From contig JAJEDY010000033.1 of the NCBI GenBank assembly GCA_022821275.1, positions 18,780-82,779 of the forward strand: a DNA stretch of 64,000 nt, in the 5' to 3' direction. The number at the start of each line of letters is the position of its first letter. The first letter of the stretch is position 1. The notes under the pieces are model-generated. The model did no database searches and was not told the origin of the DNA. It worked only from the letters and a program-made list of their open reading frames with translations. Positions 61,297-64,000 of the stretch are shown one piece after another. This stretch comes from Candidatus Latescibacterota bacterium. Lineage in GTDB: Bacteria > Latescibacterota > UBA2968. Position numbers and translations under genes: made by a program.

Positions 61297-63372
61297 ATGG
61301 TTTTAAGCATGTGGAAACGAGTATCTATTCTATGCATTATCGCAGGTTTGATTCTGCTTTCTGCCTGTTCAAATAAGCTGGACAGCAAAATAGAAAGAGG
61401 CTTCGAATTATATGAGCAAGAAAATTATCCACAGGCTATTGAATTATTCCAAGAAGTTTTAAAAAATAATCCAGAAGATATTGATGTATTGGTGCTTCTG
61501 CAAGCTGCCTTTATTGGAATGGAAGACTATGATCAGTCCGTTGCATATGGAAAGGCTATATTAAGAACTAATCCTAATAATCAGACTACATACCATCAAC
61601 TGATCTATGCGTATAAAAGATTGGAGCGATATGAAGATGCGATTAGCTGTTACGAAAGTCTGCTCGCGCTCTCACCGGAGGATGTGGAAGTAAATGGACA
61701 TCTTGGCTTACTTTTGGCAGGACAAGGCCGATATGAAAAGGCAATTCAATATTTAAAAGAAACACTGCGTTTGAAAGGAGAAGATACCTTCATTCTACGG
61801 GTACTTGCGATATGTCTTATGAGATTGCAGCGATATGAGCAGGCGGTAGATGCGTTTAATCGGATTATCAAAACGGAAAAAACGCCTGAACTGTTGGCTA
61901 AAGCAAGGCTCAAGATCGGTGATGTGTATTACGCAATGGGAAAACATGGCAAAGCCATTGAGAATTATTCTATGATTGAGTTGGAACATGATCAAGCCAC
62001 TTATCAACAAGCGCAACACTACATAAGATCGCTAAATAATGTGCCTGATGATGCAAAAAGAAAAATCATCGATGGTGTTCCCTTTCCCCCTCGAGGCTAC
62101 ATCGTGCAGACACTGGGTGCGTGCGGTTCTGCAACCCTCAAAGTGGCATTAAATTTTCTCAACGATTCGGTCTCCCAGAAATCAATCGCAGAGAAAATAG
62201 GAGATGATGATGGCACTACTCCTTATGCCCTGTGGAATTTTGCTGTTGAAAGAGGATTTCAAGCCTATCTGGGCGTAGCAGACCTTCCAAAAATTAAATA
62301 TTGGGTCAATCGAGGCTACCCAGTTCTTGTACTCATTCTTGAACCCGAATACGGTTATGGGCATTTCACATTGGTTGTGGGGTATGACGAACTTAAAGAC
62401 ATCATCATTTCTTATGATGTACTTCACTGGATTTATAACCGAGAAATTCCCACTGCTGATTTTCAACATGCCTGGAATTATTATGACCGATCTTCGCTAT
62501 TCATCTTTCCCAGAGGTGTTGATTTGCCTCATAACTTCGAAACAAATATTTATGCACAAAATTGTTTGCAAACTGACAGAGGTGGATTTCTATACGACCA
62601 GGGAAATAAAGAAGATGCTTTCATGGAACTTGAGGCGGCAGTATTGAATCAGCCGCCTTTGCCAAGCACTTATGTCTTACTTGCCAAACTTTATGCAAAT
62701 GAAAATGATCCAATAAAAAATGCAAAAGCAGATCAATACCTTTCAACTGCTCTTTCAATGAGTCCCACAAATGGTGCTACTTTGTTACAAGCAGGAATAT
62801 TTTATCGCATCCGCAATGAAAACGCAAAAGCAACTTCTATATTCAAAAAGGGATTGGAACTTTATCCAAACGCTTATGAACTGCGTAAAGAATTGGCCTC
62901 GCACTATCTCAAAATACGAGATTATACCAATGCAATAATTGAGTTGGAAAAGCAAAAGACACATTGTAAACGAACAACTTACTGTCGCGATCAAAAGCAA
63001 ATCAATAACGGTCTTTTCGTAAGCAATATATTTTTAAGTGACTATGGAAAAGCCATTGAGGCAAATCAAGAGCTTATAGAACTATCATCCACATTAGAGG
63101 AAAAATTTCAAGCCCTTAAAAAACACACAGCTTTAGGCATCTTGCACAAACAGCCTGAAGTAGCAAAAGAATCTCTGCATCAAATTTTGGCTCTTTTGCC
63201 CCAAGATGATCCAAGAAGACAGGATAGTAACGACTTGCTTCAGGCTATGGATGAAGTGGGAACTGTTGTGGATGTGGAATTTGAGAAGAATTTGGAGCGT
63301 GGAGAAGCTAATTTTAGCATTCTCATCCTAAAATCCAAGGCGGTTGCAGACTCTATTGTCCACGCGAATTGA
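61297..63372 (+). CDS. TPR lipoprotein with an internal C39-like peptidase domain
   Basis: 691-aa lipoprotein. Signal 'MWKRVSILCIIAGLILLSAC' with lipobox LSAC, Cys24. Residues about 35-245 are TPR repeats ('AFIGMEDYDQSVAYGKAILRTNPNNQTTYHQLIYAYKRLERYEDAISCYESLLALSPED'). Residues about 255-405 look like a C39-family cysteine peptidase: 'VQTLGACGSATLKVALNFL' (Cys276), 'GYGHFTLVVGYDE' (His356), 'SYDVLH' (Asp374). A second TPR block follows (about 430-640). ATG 61297 lies 9 bases after GGAG; ATG 61309 matches the paralogous lipoprotein start and is an alternative. Ends 4 bases past the start of the next ORF frame. Periplasmic processing of an exported substrate is inferred. Confidence 0.78.
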   Translation: MVLSMWKRVSILCIIAGLILLSACSNKLDSKIERGFELYEQENYPQAIELFQEVLKNNPEDIDVLVLLQAAFIGMEDYDQSVAYGKAILRTNPNNQTTYHQLIYAYKRLERYEDAISCYESLLALSPEDVEVNGHLGLLLAGQGRYEKAIQYLKETLRLKGEDTFILRVLAICLMRLQRYEQAVDAFNRIIKTEKTPELLAKARLKIGDVYYAMGKHGKAIENYSMIELEHDQATYQQAQHYIRSLNNVPDDAKRKIIDGVPFPPRGYIVQTLGACGSATLKVALNFLNDSVSQKSIAEKIGDDDGTTPYALWNFAVERGFQAYLGVADLPKIKYWVNRGYPVLVLILEPEYGYGHFTLVVGYDELKDIIISYDVLHWIYNREIPTADFQHAWNYYDRSSLFIFPRGVDLPHNFETNIYAQNCLQTDRGGFLYDQGNKEDAFMELEAAVLNQPPLPSTYVLLAKLYANENDPIKNAKADQYLSTALSMSPTNGATLLQAGIFYRIRNENAKATSIFKKGLELYPNAYELRKELASHYLKIRDYTNAIIELEKQKTHCKRTTYCRDQKQINNGLFVSNIFLSDYGKAIEANQELIELSSTLEEKFQALKKHTALGILHKQPEVAKESLHQILALLPQDDPRRQDSNDLLQAMDEVGTVVDVEFEKNLERGEANFSILILKSKAVADSIVHAN

Positions 63373-63386
63373 GAGGAGATTTACAC

Positions 63387-63770
63387 ATGCGGAAACGACT
63401 ATCTATTCTATGCATGATCGCGGGTTTCGTTCTGTTTGCCAGTTGCGATGAGCCTGATTCATCGGGCGTCCTGGTGGTAAAGCTTGAGAATATGACTATA
63501 GCACATCATGTAGATTCGATCAGAGTCAGTGGCACTGTAATTCGGGGTAAAATTACAAACGATGGTCGAGATACAACCTATACAGATACCACGCTTGTTC
63601 ATAATTTGGTTATTACCCAGAGTGAAATTCAGAGTGAAATCCATAAGGAGGAAGTGGGTAAAATTTGGGAAGAGTTGCTGACATATCTCGTATGGGATAT
63701 GGCTCATAGATACATGGATACCCTTGAAACTAAGACTGAAACTGATACGAAGGATGAAAAAATTAAGTGA
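63387..63770 (+). CDS. Small lipoprotein homologous to the 107-aa protein
   Basis: 127-aa lipoprotein: signal 'MRKRLSILCMIAGFVLFASC' with lipobox FASC, Cys20, nearly the same as the signal of the TPR lipoprotein. Mature part contains 'DSIRVSGTVIRGKI' and 'RDTTYTD', then a helical 'VGKIWEELLTYLVWDMAHRYMDTLE' and a charged tail. Clear resemblance to the soluble 107-aa protein. ATG 63387 follows GAGAGGAG; the track starts at TTG 63369. Possibly the membrane-anchored partner of that protein. Confidence 0.72.
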   Translation: MRKRLSILCMIAGFVLFASCDEPDSSGVLVVKLENMTIAHHVDSIRVSGTVIRGKITNDGRDTTYTDTTLVHNLVITQSEIQSEIHKEEVGKIWEELLTYLVWDMAHRYMDTLETKTETDTKDEKIK

Positions 63771-63818
63771 AATTTTTCAGGTTAGGATAGAACTTTTTGG
63801 CAGTGTCTGGAGGGTATC

Positions 63819-64000
63819 TTGCAGAAGATTGCACATATCTTATCATTGCTGCGTGGACATCGAAAGATGATCATACAGACCTTGTGTGTCAGTGCCTTTC
63901 TGATTCTCTTCTCCCTTCTCCCACCCTACTTTACAAAAGTTCTCATCGATAATGTATATCACACTAAAGACGCGAATTTACTTTATGTCGTCCTTGTTTC
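63819..64000 (+). CDS. ABC exporter, N-terminal part (runs off the window)
   Basis: Not in the ORF track. TTG start with GGAGGG 5 bases upstream. Encodes 'QKIAHILSLLRGHRKMIIQT', then membrane helix 'LCVSAFLILFSLLPPYFTKVLIDNVYHTKDANLLYVVLV', the first helix-loop of type I ABC exporters ('L.PP...K.LID.VL' pattern). No C39 peptidase domain precedes the membrane domain, unlike PCAT bacteriocin exporters. Truncated by the window edge; the ATPase domain is expected downstream. Likely partner of the HlyD-like protein. Confidence 0.75.
   Translation, partial: MQKIAHILSLLRGHRKMIIQTLCVSAFLILFSLLPPYFTKVLIDNVYHTKDANLLYVVLV

Overview
The window reads as a chromosome fragment of an uncultivated, large-genome heterotroph. 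Phytanoyl-CoA-type dioxygenases, a sulfatase, a sodium:solute symporter, UxuA-like and Gfo/Idh proteins, DUF362 and LarA-like proteins, and short AGATGAACGC-type intergenic repeats together suggest a Latescibacterota/Poribacteria-like lineage. That assignment is inferred from gene content only. I saw no tRNA, rRNA, CRISPR array or transposase.

Region 1 (1-1.6 kb) is a two-gene ABC unit: a very short FtsX-type permease and a LolD/MacB-type ATPase. Region 2 (1.6-22.3 kb) is one long plus-strand aromatic amino acid supraoperon: trpE-trpG-trpD-(Gfo/Idh)-trpC-trpF-tyrS-(DRE-TIM aldolase)-trpB-trpA-chorismate mutase-DAHP synthase-tyrA-(half-length EPSP-synthase-like protein)-(51-aa membrane protein)-aroE-ubiE-(membrane protein)-argS-aroK-aroB, followed by purF. 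In front of trpE lies an untracked 34-codon leader peptide with 13 aromatic codons (2 Trp, 6 Tyr including four in a row, 5 Phe), a hairpin over the Tyr run and a strong intrinsic terminator. This is a textbook attenuator layout that would couple all three aromatic amino acids to the whole pathway.

Region 3 (22.2-34.4 kb) holds an APC permease fused to EIIA and RCK_C-like domains, then a plus-strand catabolic series (UxuA-like, D-cysteine desulfhydrase-like, NCS2 permease with an ATPase-like tail, CinA-C, DegT aminotransferase, HpcH/HpaI aldolase, beta-helix protein, PhyH dioxygenase). Region 4 (34.4-40.1 kb, minus strand) is PhyH, sulfatase, sodium symporter, an untracked 39-aa membrane peptide and an acetyltransferase, plus a LarA-like racemase. 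Region 5 (40.3-56.6 kb) has an 808-aa ABC permease, glgB, an oxidoreductase, a LUD protein, a toxin-antitoxin-like pair, an aminotransferase, HAD/cupin, the nitrogen regulators glnB and glnE, and a minus-strand set of phosphotransferase, DUF362 protein and alpha/beta hydrolase.

Region 6 (56.7-64 kb) looks different: it is AT-richer, uses many AGA/AAA codons, and looks acquired. It carries a receiver-AraC regulator, a glycosyltransferase, an HlyD-like fusion protein, a small soluble protein, a TPR lipoprotein with a C39-like cysteine peptidase domain, a small lipoprotein homologous to the soluble protein, and the start of an ABC exporter running off the window. I read this as an uncharacterised peptide or protein export system.

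Two repeat families stand out. One begins exactly at the stop codons of two genes and carries a 20-bp perfect palindrome whose arms co-vary between copies. The other is a 30-nt element (29/30 identical) found once between genes and once inside an aminotransferase N-terminus.
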